From positions 496,001-560,000 of the forward strand of contig NZ_FNCF01000003.1 of NCBI RefSeq assembly GCF_900100695.1: a stretch of DNA of 64,000 bases, written 5' to 3'. Within the stretch, counting starts at the first letter, position 1, and each line of letters starts with the position of its first letter. Below are positions 56,797 to 64,000 of this stretch, piece by piece. Source of the DNA: Klenkia brasiliensis (lineage in GTDB: Bacteria > Actinomycetota > Actinomycetes > Mycobacteriales > Geodermatophilaceae). Below the pieces are notes generated by a model. That model made no database searches. It was not told where the DNA came from and saw nothing but the letters and a program-made list of their open reading frames with translations. Position numbers and translations under genes: made by a program.

Positions 56797-58205
56797 CGGG
56801 CCGCCGCCAGCAGCGCGCGGGCCTGCGGTGCGTCGGCGGTCAGCTCGCGCACCCGGCCGGCGTCGTCGACCAGGTCCATCCGCTGCAGCCACGCCTCGAA
56901 CTCCGGCGCCGGGCGCAGGCCGAGCACCTGCCGCGCGGTGAGCACGTCCTGGAAGGACAGCGACTGGTAGTGCAGCATCACGTCGTCCGAGCCCGGGACG
57001 GCGATGACGAACGAGCAGCCGGCCGCGCCCAGCAGCAGCGTGAGGGTGTCGGTGTCGTCGGGGTCGACGTCGGTGTGGTTGGTGTAGCAGACGTCCACAC
57101 CCATGGGCAGGCCGAGCAGTTTGCCGCAGAAGTGGTCCTCCAGCCCGGCCCGGATGACCTGCTTGGCGTCGTAGAGGTACTCCGGGCCGATGAACCCGAC
57201 GACGGTGTTGACCAGCAGCGGGTCGTAGTGCCGGGCCACCCCGTAGGCGCGGCACTCCAGGGTCTGCTGGTCCACCGGCCGGCCGCCCACGCCCAGGTGC
57301 GCACCGGCCGACAGCGCCGACCCCTGCCCGGTCTCGAAGTAGGTCACGTTCGACCCCACGGTGCCCCGCCCCAGCTCGAGCGCGGCGGAGCGGGCCTCGG
57401 TGAGCAGGTCCAGGGTGACGCCGAAGCCCTCGTTGCCGCCCTGGGTGCCGGCCACCGACTGGAACACCAGGTCCACCGGCGCGCCCTTCTCCAGCGCGCG
57501 CAGCGTGGTCGTCACGTGGGCCAGCACGCACGACTGCGTGGGGATCTCGTACCGGCTGATCACCGCGTCGATGAGCTCCAGCAGCGCGATGGTCTGCGCC
57601 GGGGAGTCGGTGGCCGGGTTGATGCCGATGACCGCGTCGCCGGAGCCGTGCAGCAGCCCGTCCAGCAGCGACGCGGTGACGCCGAGCGCGTCGTCGGTGG
57701 GGTGGTTGGGCTGCAACCGCGACGCCAGCCGGCCGGGCAGCCCGATGGTCGAGCGCAGGCCGGTGATCACCCGGGCCCGGCGGCCGACGGCGACCAGGTC
57801 GGCGTTGCGCATCAGCTTCGACACCGCCGCCGCCATCTCCGGCGTCAGGCCCCGCGCCAGCCCGGTGATGGCCGGCTCGTCACCGGCGGCCGCGCGGGCG
57901 AGCAGCCACTCCCGGAAGCCCCCGACGGTCAGGGCGCGCACCGGCTCCAGGGCTGCGGCGTCCAGGGTGTCGAGCACCAGGCGGGTGACGTCGTCCTCGT
58001 CGTAGCCGACCACCTGCTCGTCGAGGAACGTGGTCAGCGGCAGGTCGGCCAGCACGGTCTGCGCGGCGACCCGTTCGGCCTCCGACGTCGCCGCGCAGCC
58101 GGCCAGCACGTCGCCCGACCGGGCCGGGGTGGCCTTGGCCATCACCTCGACCAGCGTCGGGAACTCGTAGGTGTGGCCGGCCACCGTTGCCCGGCGCGCC
58201 GTCAT
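56793..58205 (-). CDS. eutB: Ethanolamine ammonia-lyase large subunit
   Basis: This 470-residue TIM-barrel catalytic subunit has FREWLLARAAAGDEPAITGLARGL split over helices, GSGDAVIGINPATDS, FQSVAGTQGGNEGFGV, VGSNVTYFETGQGS and GVDVCYTNHTDVDPDD, matching EutB over the full length. It requires adenosylcobalamin with EutC. The ATG overlaps the ethanolamine permease stop by 4 nt, so permease, eutB and eutC are one coupled operon. Product acetaldehyde must be handled by enzymes outside the window. Confidence 0.96.
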   Translation of the reverse strand: MTARRATVAGHTYEFPTLVEVMAKATPARSGDVLAGCAATSEAERVAAQTVLADLPLTTFLDEQVVGYDEDDVTRLVLDTLDAAALEPVRALTVGGFREWLLARAAAGDEPAITGLARGLTPEMAAAVSKLMRNADLVAVGRRARVITGLRSTIGLPGRLASRLQPNHPTDDALGVTASLLDGLLHGSGDAVIGINPATDSPAQTIALLELIDAVISRYEIPTQSCVLAHVTTTLRALEKGAPVDLVFQSVAGTQGGNEGFGVTLDLLTEARSAALELGRGTVGSNVTYFETGQGSALSAGAHLGVGGRPVDQQTLECRAYGVARHYDPLLVNTVVGFIGPEYLYDAKQVIRAGLEDHFCGKLLGLPMGVDVCYTNHTDVDPDDTDTLTLLLGAAGCSFVIAVPGSDDVMLHYQSLSFQDVLTARQVLGLRPAPEFEAWLQRMDLVDDAGRVRELTADAPQARALLAAAR

Positions 58206-59608
58206 CGGACGTCGTCCTCCGCCGCGGCCAGCGCCGCGAACTCCTCCTCCGGCGCCGAGGCCACCAGGTGGTGCCGGGAGTAGAAGGCGAAGTAGGCCAT
58301 GAACAGCGCGAAGGCGAGCAGGCAGAGACCGGCGGCGAGCGGGTCGACCAGGAAGGTGGCCAGCACCGCGAGGACGGCGAGCACCAGCGCGACCGTCGTC
58401 GTCGCCGTGCCGCCCGGCGTCCGGTAGGGCCGCTCGAGGTCGGGCTCGCGGCGGCGCAGCACGATGTGGCTGGTCATCATCAGCACGTAGGACAGCGCCG
58501 CCCCGAACACGGCCATGTTGAGCAGCACCGCGCCCTGGCCGGTGAGGGTGAGCAGGAACCCGACGACGCCGGGGACGACGAGGGCCAGCACCGGGGCCTT
58601 GCGGCTGTTGGTGACCGACAGCGACTTCGGCAGGTACCCGGCGCGGGAGAGCGCGAAGGTCTGCCGGCTGTAGGCGTAGACGATGGAGAAGAAGCTGGCG
58701 ACCAGCCCGACCAGGCCCATGTAGTTCACGACCGTCTGCAGGGCACCGGGCTGCAGGCCGTCCACCGGCGGGTTGGCCGACTCGCTGATCAGCTGCGCTC
58801 CCCCGGCGCCGGTGGTGAACACCAGCATGAGGACGGCGAGCACGGCGAGCACGCCCATCGCCGCGACGATGCCGCGCGGCATCGAGCGGGCCGGGTCCTT
58901 GGCCTCCTCGGCGGCCAGCGGCACGCACTCCACGGCGAGGAAGAACCAGATGCCGAAGGGGAACGCGGCCCAGATGCCGAGCACGCCGAAGGGCAGCCAC
59001 TCCGACGCCCCGGCGGCGTCGGTGGGCGCCATGTCGGTGAGGTTGGCGGCGTCGAAGGCCGGGATCGCGCCGAGCAGGAAGAGCACCAGGCCGACGACGG
59101 CGACCGCGGCGATGGCCATCATGACCTTGAGCGCCTCGCCGACGCCCATCAGGTGGATGCCGATGAAGATCGCGTAGACGGCGAGGTAGACCCACCAGCC
59201 GTCGGTGATGCCGAACAGGCCGAGGGACTCCACGTAGCCGCCGATGAAGGTGGCGATGGCGGCCGGGGCGATGGCGTACTCGATGAGGACGGCGACGCCG
59301 GTGGCGTAGCCGCCCCAGGGCCCGAGCGCGCGCCGGGCGAAGGTGTAGCCGCCGCCCGCGGTCGGCAGCGCGGCGCCGAGCTCGGCGAGGCCGGACACCA
59401 TGGCGGTGTACATGACGCCCATGAGCACGGTGGCGATGAGCAGGCCACCGAACCCGCCCTCGGCGAGGCCGAAGTTCCAGCCGGCGTAGTCGCCGGAGAT
59501 GACGGCGGCGACGCCGAGGCCGGCCAGCAGCGGCCAGCCCGCCGTCCCGGTGCGCAGTTGCCGCTTGGCGAGGTAGTCGTTCGTCTGCGCCGGGGATTCA
59601 GTGGTCAC
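58202..59608 (-). CDS. eat: Ethanolamine permease (APC superfamily)
   Basis: This 468-residue transporter has about 12 helices, including GWPLLAGLGVAAVISGDYAG with the Eat-type SGDY and helix 6 PFGIWFFLAVECVPLAAEEAKDP. Overlap with eutB supports ethanolamine as substrate. GTG 59608 has GGAGG 7 nt upstream. It follows the YbdK-type ligase gene by 69 nt on the same strand and may share its promoter. Confidence 0.93.
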   Translation of the reverse strand: MTTESPAQTNDYLAKRQLRTGTAGWPLLAGLGVAAVISGDYAGWNFGLAEGGFGGLLIATVLMGVMYTAMVSGLAELGAALPTAGGGYTFARRALGPWGGYATGVAVLIEYAIAPAAIATFIGGYVESLGLFGITDGWWVYLAVYAIFIGIHLMGVGEALKVMMAIAAVAVVGLVLFLLGAIPAFDAANLTDMAPTDAAGASEWLPFGVLGIWAAFPFGIWFFLAVECVPLAAEEAKDPARSMPRGIVAAMGVLAVLAVLMLVFTTGAGGAQLISESANPPVDGLQPGALQTVVNYMGLVGLVASFFSIVYAYSRQTFALSRAGYLPKSLSVTNSRKAPVLALVVPGVVGFLLTLTGQGAVLLNMAVFGAALSYVLMMTSHIVLRRREPDLERPYRTPGGTATTTVALVLAVLAVLATFLVDPLAAGLCLLAFALFMAYFAFYSRHHLVASAPEEEFAALAAAEDDVR

Positions 59609-59677
59609 AGCGGGGCCTCCGGTCGTCGGGTGGCGCTCACTGTGGACCTGCTGGGTGTCGGCGGCAATGCCCCGCTG

Positions 59678-60769
59678 TTACGGCGCGGTGCCGGCCACCT
59701 GCAGCAGGTCGCGGACGACGGCGCCCGGGTCGCCGGTGCGGGCCAGCACCTGACGCTGGCGCGCCGACGATGTCCCCCGGGCCAGCAGCTGCTCGGCCAG
59801 GCCGGTCACCTCGGCGAGCTCACCGCGGCTGTCCAGGTCGGGGCCGAGCAGCTCGAGCAGGGCCCGGACGGCGGTGGACGCGGGCACCAGCTCGCCGGTC
59901 GCGGGGTCCAGCAGCTGCCCGGTGAGGCCCGCGCGGGCGGCCTTCCAGCGGGCGGCGCGGAGCAGCTCGGGCCTGGTGACGGGGGCTTCCCCGTCGTGGG
60001 CCGCGAGCACCGAGACCAGCGAGCGGCAGAGGGCGGCGTGCAGCACGACGTCGTCCAGGTCGGTGCAGACGTCGCCCATCCGGAACTCCAGCGTGGGCAC
60101 GTGGGTGGAGGGCCGCAGGTCCCAGTAGAGCTGGGAGCCGTCGGGGACCAGGCCGGCGCCGACGAGCCGCCGGACGACGTCGGCGTACCCGGCCGCGTCG
60201 CCGAGCGGCTCGGGCGGGCCGGACACCGGCCAGCGCGACCACCACACCGTGCGCCAGGACTCGTAGCCGGTGTCGGCGCGGTCGTGGAACGGGGAGCTGC
60301 CGGTCATCGCCAGCAGCACCGGCAGCCAGGGCCGGGCGCGGTCCATGACGTGCACGGCGGTGTCCAGGTCGTCGACGCCGACGTGCACGTGGGTGCCGCA
60401 GATGTCCTGGCTCTGCGCGAGGGCGGCCCAGCGCTGCACCATCACGCGGTAGCGCGGGGCGTCGGTGAGCCGGAGGTCCTCGGGGGCCGAGAACGGGTGG
60501 GTGGAGGCGGCGAGCACGGTCAGCCCGTCGGTCTGCGCGGCGGCGACGGCCTCCGCGCGGGTCTCCTCGAGCGCGGCGCGGACGTCGGCGAGGGTGCGGC
60601 AGATGCCGGTGGCGGTCTCGAGCTGGGTCGTGGAGATCTCGGGCTGCACGTGCGTGCCGGCCCGGCCGAGGACGGCGGCGTCGGCCACCTGCGAGCTGGC
60701 GGCGAGGGCCCCGGTGGCCGGGTCGACGAGGTGGAACTCCTCCTCGACACCGATGGTCGTGCCGGTCAT
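59678..60769 (-). CDS. YbdK-type carboxylate-amine ligase (glutamate-cysteine ligase 2 family)
   Basis: This 363-residue ATP-dependent ligase contains TIGVEEEFHLVDP at the N-terminus, VQPEISTTQLETATG, CGTHVHVGVDD with active-site residues, and WDLRPSTHVPTLEFRMGD. YbdK proteins have weak gamma-glutamyl-cysteine ligase activity. Just upstream of the eut operon on the same strand it may ligate ethanolamine or its products to glutamate, which is inference. It is divergent from the M18 peptidase with a 56-nt gap. ATG 60769 is the natural start. Confidence 0.9.
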   Translation of the reverse strand: MTGTTIGVEEEFHLVDPATGALAASSQVADAAVLGRAGTHVQPEISTTQLETATGICRTLADVRAALEETRAEAVAAAQTDGLTVLAASTHPFSAPEDLRLTDAPRYRVMVQRWAALAQSQDICGTHVHVGVDDLDTAVHVMDRARPWLPVLLAMTGSSPFHDRADTGYESWRTVWWSRWPVSGPPEPLGDAAGYADVVRRLVGAGLVPDGSQLYWDLRPSTHVPTLEFRMGDVCTDLDDVVLHAALCRSLVSVLAAHDGEAPVTRPELLRAARWKAARAGLTGQLLDPATGELVPASTAVRALLELLGPDLDSRGELAEVTGLAEQLLARGTSSARQRQVLARTGDPGAVVRDLLQVAGTAP

Positions 60770-60825
60770 GCGGGGTCTCCAGGGGTTCGGGGTGCGGCGC
60801 CGAACGGTACGGGAGACTCCAGGAC

Positions 60826-62085
60826 GTGGACCTCTCCCTCGGTGACGACCTCCGTTCCTTCGTCGACGCCTCGCCCTCCCCCGGGCACGCGGCCGCCGAG
60901 ATCGCGCGCCGGCTGACCACGGGCGGGTTCCGGGAGCTGGCCGAGCGCGACGTGTGGGAACTGGCCCCCGGGGACGCCGTGTTCACCGTGCGGGGGGCCA
61001 GCGTGGTCGCCGTCCGGGTGGGCTCGGACCCGGTGGCGGAGGCCGGCCTGCGGATCATCGGGGCGCACACCGACTCACCGACCTTCCGGGTGCGGCCGCG
61101 CCACGACCTGCGGCAGGCCGGTTACCGGCTGGTGGGCGTCGAGCCCTACGGCGGCGGGCTGTGGCACACCTGGCTGGACCGCGAGCTCACCGTCGCCGGC
61201 CGCCTCGCGCTGCGCGGCGGGACGACGGTGCTGGCGACGCTCCCCGGTGCGCCGCTGCGGCTGCCGTCGCTGGCGATCCACCTGGACCGGTCGGTGCGCG
61301 AGGGGCTGACCCTGGACCCGCAGCGGCACCTGCAGCCGGTGTGGGGGTCGGAGCTGTCGACCGAGCCCGGCCTGCTGGAGGCGCTGGCCTCGGCCGCCGG
61401 GGTGTCGGCCGCCGACGTGGTGGGTCACGACCTGGTGCTGGCCGACACCCAGCCCGCGGCGCGGGCCGGGGCCGACGGGTCGTGGGTGGCCGCGCCCCGG
61501 CTGGACGACCTGGCCTGCTGCCACTCGGGGCTTCTGGCTCTCCTGGCTGTTTCCGCGGAAACGCGTCACACGCAGGTGCTGGTCTGCAACGACCACGAGG
61601 AGGTCGGGTCGGGGTCGGCGTCGGGGGCGCGCGGGTCGTTCCTGGAGGACGTCGTGTCGCGGCTGGCCGACGGCCCGCAGGGGTTCGCCCGCACGATCGC
61701 GGCGTCGAAGCTGGTCAGCGCGGACATGGCGCACGCGGTGCACCCCACCCGGCCCGAGCGGCACGACCCCTCGCACCAGCCGGCGCTCGGCGGCGGGCCG
61801 GTGCTCAAGCTCAACGCCAACCAGGCCTACGCCACCGATGCGGTGAGCGGTGGTTGGTTCACCGAGCGGTGCCAGGACGCCGGGGTGCCGGTGCAGCACT
61901 TCGTGTCCCGCGCCGACCTGCCGTGCGGCTCGACCATCGGCCCGCTCACCGCCACCCGGCTGGGCCTGTCGACGGTCGACGTCGGCGCCCCGCAGCTGGC
62001 CATGCACTCGGCCCGCGAGCTGTGCAGTGCCCTCGACGTGCCGCACATGGTCGCCGCGTTCACCAGCTGCCTGCAGCACGGCTGA
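60826..62085 (+). CDS. apeB: M18-family aminopeptidase
   Basis: This 419-residue dinuclear zinc aminopeptidase has GAHTDSPTFRVRP near residue 77, APRLDDLACCHSGLLAL near 225, CNDHEEVGSGSASGARG with the catalytic Glu, and ALGGGPVLKLNANQAYAT near 325. AMHSARELCS near the C-terminus holds the last His. It releases acidic or neutral residues from peptides in the cytoplasm. The gene carries a 14-bp palindrome at 61549-61562 in a stretch with rare codons. The divergent neighbour is the YbdK-type ligase. Confidence 0.94.
   Translation: MDLSLGDDLRSFVDASPSPGHAAAEIARRLTTGGFRELAERDVWELAPGDAVFTVRGASVVAVRVGSDPVAEAGLRIIGAHTDSPTFRVRPRHDLRQAGYRLVGVEPYGGGLWHTWLDRELTVAGRLALRGGTTVLATLPGAPLRLPSLAIHLDRSVREGLTLDPQRHLQPVWGSELSTEPGLLEALASAAGVSAADVVGHDLVLADTQPAARAGADGSWVAAPRLDDLACCHSGLLALLAVSAETRHTQVLVCNDHEEVGSGSASGARGSFLEDVVSRLADGPQGFARTIAASKLVSADMAHAVHPTRPERHDPSHQPALGGGPVLKLNANQAYATDAVSGGWFTERCQDAGVPVQHFVSRADLPCGSTIGPLTATRLGLSTVDVGAPQLAMHSARELCSALDVPHMVAAFTSCLQHG
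61549..61562. promoter_or_regulatory. parS-like palindrome GTTTCCGCGGAAAC inside apeB
   Basis: This perfect 14-bp palindrome matches the ParB site core GTTTCACGTGAAAC at 12 of 14 positions. The codons around it (CTT, GCT, GTT, GAA) are unusual for this GC-rich gene, which suggests the DNA sequence itself is constrained. A function is inferred, not shown. Confidence 0.35.
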
Positions 62086-62177
62086 CCTGCCGTCCTGGCG
62101 AGATCCGCCAGGAACCGAGCCGGAAACTGGTGACCCGCCTCACAGCTTGTGCGCAGTCGAGCACTCAGGGTGGACAC

Positions 62178-63782
62178 ATGGCACCCCGGCTGACGGCACT
62201 GCGGTCCCCCGTCGCGCCCGCGACCGAGCAGGACTGGTGGCGGACCGCGGTGGTCTACCAGGTCTACCTGCGCTCCTTCGCCGACTCGAACGGCGACGGC
62301 ATCGGTGACCTGGCCGGGCTGCGCTCCCGGCTGCCGTACCTGGTGTGGCTGGGCGTCGACGCGCTGTGGATCAACCCGCACTACCCCTCCGGCGGCGCCG
62401 ACGGCGGCTACGACGTGGTGGACTACCGCGCGGTCGACCCCGACTACGGCGACGTGTCCGACCTGGAGGCACTGGTCGCCGACGCCCGCGCGCTCGGGCT
62501 GCGCGTGGTGCTCGACGTCGTCCCCAACCACACCTCCGACCAGCACCCGTGGTTCCAGGCGGCCCTGGCCGACCCCGACTCCCCCGAGGCGAAGCGCTAC
62601 CACTTCGCACCCCCGTCGGAGGAGCCGCCGAACAACTGGCGCTCGCTGTTCGGCGGCCCGGCGTGGTCGCGCACCCCCGACGGCCGCTGGTACCTGCACC
62701 TGTTCGCCCCCGAGCAGCCCGACCTCGACTGGCGCGACCCCGCCGTGGGCGACGACTTCGAGGCCACCCTGCGCTTCTGGCTCGACCGCGGTGTCTCCGG
62801 CTTCCGGGTCGACGTCGCCTACGGCCTGTTCAAGGACGCCGGCCTGCGCGACAACCCCGGCGCCTACTCCCCCACCCTGTTCGGCCACGGCCCCGAGCAG
62901 GCGATGACCTGGAACCAGCCCGAGGTGCACGACGTGTGGCGGCGCTGGCGCGCGGTCTGCGACGAGTACCCGGACACCATGCTCGTCGGCGAGGTCTGCC
63001 TGGCCGACCTGGAGCAGGTGGCGCTGTACTCCCGCCCCGACGAGATGCACCAGTCCTTCTCCTTCCGGCTGCTGAAGTCCGGGTGGGACGCCGGCGCCTT
63101 CGGCGAGGCCGTGTCCACCGCGCTGGACGCGTTCGCCTCGGTCGGCGCCCCGGTCTCCTGGGTGCTGGGCAACCACGACAAGGACCGCCAGGTCACCCGG
63201 TTCGGCGGCGGCGCGGTCGGCACCGCGCGCGCCCGGGCCGCGGCCCTGCTGCTCATGGCGCTGCCCGGGTCGCCCTACCTCTACGCCGGCGACGAGCTCG
63301 CCCTGCCGCAGGCCGTCGTCCCCGACGAGGCCAAGCGGGACCCGATCTTCCACCGCAGCGGCGGCGCCCGCGCCGGCCGCGACGGCTGCCGGGTGCCGAT
63401 GCCGTGGAACGAGTCCCCCGGCGTCGGCTTCTCCCCCGACGGCGCGGCCGACCCGTGGCTGCCCATCCCGGAGGGCTGGGACCACCACGCCGTCTCCCGG
63501 CAGAGCAGGGACGGCGGCTCCGCCCTGACCCTGCACCGCCGCGCCCTGGCCCTGCGCGCGGCCCACCCGGCGCTGGGCTCGGGGACGGCGACCGTGCAGG
63601 TCGACGGCGACGTCCTCACCGTCACCTGCACCGGGGACGGCGAGACCGTGCGCTGCGTGCTGAACATGGGCACGGCCACCGCCCTGGTCCCGGGCGGGAC
63701 CCTGCTGCTGGCCTCCTCGACCGCCGTCAAGGCCGCCGGTGTGCTGCCGCCGGACGCCGCCGTCTGGCTGCTGGAGGACTAG
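62178..63782 (+). CDS. GH13-family alpha-glucosidase / alpha-amylase-type enzyme
   Basis: This 534-residue glycoside hydrolase of family 13 (oligo-1,6-glucosidase/trehalose-related group) has VYQVYLRSFADSNGDGIGDL at the start. The four conserved regions are VVLDVVPNHTSDQH, GFRVDVAYGLFKD (nucleophile Asp), LVGEVCL (acid Glu) and WVLGNHDKDR (stabilising Asp). It lacks a signal peptide, so it degrades short oligosaccharides in the cytoplasm. It follows apeB by 92 nt with no obvious promoter and overlaps the convergent AAA gene by 4 nt. It could process sugars from the ABC importer at 39.8 kb, but nothing links them. Confidence 0.94.
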   Translation: MAPRLTALRSPVAPATEQDWWRTAVVYQVYLRSFADSNGDGIGDLAGLRSRLPYLVWLGVDALWINPHYPSGGADGGYDVVDYRAVDPDYGDVSDLEALVADARALGLRVVLDVVPNHTSDQHPWFQAALADPDSPEAKRYHFAPPSEEPPNNWRSLFGGPAWSRTPDGRWYLHLFAPEQPDLDWRDPAVGDDFEATLRFWLDRGVSGFRVDVAYGLFKDAGLRDNPGAYSPTLFGHGPEQAMTWNQPEVHDVWRRWRAVCDEYPDTMLVGEVCLADLEQVALYSRPDEMHQSFSFRLLKSGWDAGAFGEAVSTALDAFASVGAPVSWVLGNHDKDRQVTRFGGGAVGTARARAAALLLMALPGSPYLYAGDELALPQAVVPDEAKRDPIFHRSGGARAGRDGCRVPMPWNESPGVGFSPDGAADPWLPIPEGWDHHAVSRQSRDGGSALTLHRRALALRAAHPALGSGTATVQVDGDVLTVTCTGDGETVRCVLNMGTATALVPGGTLLLASSTAVKAAGVLPPDAAVWLLED

Positions 63783-64000
63783 GCGCCGAGCGTGCGGGCT
63801 GCCTCGGCGACGTCGTCGGCGGTCAGCGTGGAGACGTCGGCGCGGCTCAGCGACGCCGCGCTGCCGTCCCGGGTCAGCCGCAGCGCCTGCCGGTTGAGGG
63901 CCTGCTCGAACAGGGTGCGGGCGAAGCGCGCGTTGCCGGTGTCCTCGCCCGGCTGGATGCCGGCCAGGGTGGCGCGCAAGGTGGTCTCCGCGCCGGGCTC
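63779..64000 (-). CDS. C-terminus of an AAA+ ATPase (CbbX/EccA-like), partial
   Basis: The last 73 residues of a minus-strand gene enter from the right edge. The helical lid of AAA+ proteins such as CbbX or type VII EccA is recognisable in IQPGEDTGNARFARTLFEQA, where NARF is the sensor-2-type segment. The tail ends LTADDVAEAARTLGA. Its TAG overlaps the TAG of the convergent GH13 gene at CTAG. The rest, including the Walker motifs, is outside the window, so the function is open. Confidence 0.75.
   Translation of the reverse strand, partial: EPGAETTLRATLAGIQPGEDTGNARFARTLFEQALNRQALRLTRDGSAASLSRADVSTLTADDVAEAARTLGA

Noticed and set aside
58187-60916. 909-residue plus-strand open frame opposite the ethanolamine permease and YbdK-type ligase
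   Set aside because: It shows an antisense composition (Glu/Gly/His/Arg repeats) and no motifs.
1-64000. CRISPR arrays, tRNA, rRNA, riboswitches, prophage or insertion sequences
   Set aside because: No regularly spaced direct repeats, tRNA T-loop signatures, transposase or phage genes were seen by reading both strands. Short RNAs without strong sequence marks could be missed.

Overview
The window is very GC-rich, uses GTG starts freely, packs genes with 4-nt stop/start overlaps (ATGA, GTGA), and carries actinobacterial markers: an IdeR-type iron regulator, a DUF4192 protein, a BTAD-domain giant regulator and a fused CydDC exporter. It looks like chromosomal DNA of a high-GC actinobacterium, probably close to Geodermatophilaceae; the family-level assignment is an inference from gene style. 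No rRNA, tRNA, CRISPR array, prophage or plasmid function was seen.

Layout. 1-4 kb: a Pat-type protein acetyltransferase overlapping an AcuC-type deacetylase, then ideR. 4-9 kb: an S9 peptidase, a DUF4192 protein and two paralogous lipoproteins. 9-12.2 kb: a translationally coupled four-gene cassette (GT4 glycosyltransferase, methyltransferase, alpha/alpha-barrel protein, small membrane protein). 12.2-15.3 kb: GNAT, DksA/TraR-like protein and a DrrAB-type ABC exporter. 15.3-22.5 kb (minus): BTAD regulator, methyltransferase, YibE/F membrane protein, M20 hydrolase, amidohydrolase. 22.5-27.2 kb: SDR, a flavin monooxygenase divergent from its likely TetR regulator with three phased operators, an epoxide hydrolase and small hypothetical genes.

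27.3-38.8 kb is a catabolic block: APC transporter and 2-keto acid decarboxylase, divergent from an Lrp/AsnC regulator, next to a six-gene coupled homogentisate operon (MBL protein, flavin hydroxylase, HmgA, fumarylacetoacetase, second MBL protein, IclR) and a glutamine-synthetase-like ligase. No maleylacetoacetate isomerase is visible. 38.9-42.8 kb: hsp20 with a MerR regulator, and a sugar ABC importer lacking its ATPase. 42.8-44 kb: an orphan AbiEi/Vsr-like gene between two copies of a palindromic repeat. 44-51.3 kb: an M56 protease and BlaI repressor divergent from cydA-cydB-cydDC, with three evenly spaced palindromes between them, suggesting that BlaI/M56 controls cytochrome bd. The cydDC gene contains a 20-bp-arm palindrome in the linker between its halves.

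51.4-64 kb: a degenerate GGDEF protein, two DHFR-like reductases, an epimerase-like protein, an XRE/permuted-papain pair divergent from methionine aminopeptidase, a compact ethanolamine operon (permease, eutB, eutC) behind a YbdK-type ligase, an M18 aminopeptidase containing a parS-like palindrome, a GH13 alpha-glucosidase, and the C-terminus of an AAA+ ATPase running off the right edge.

Regulatory style: about ten genes have a TAnnnT-type -10 hexamer 6-9 nt before the start codon, so leaderless transcripts appear common. Palindromes occupy several convergent junctions and in places supply stop codons.
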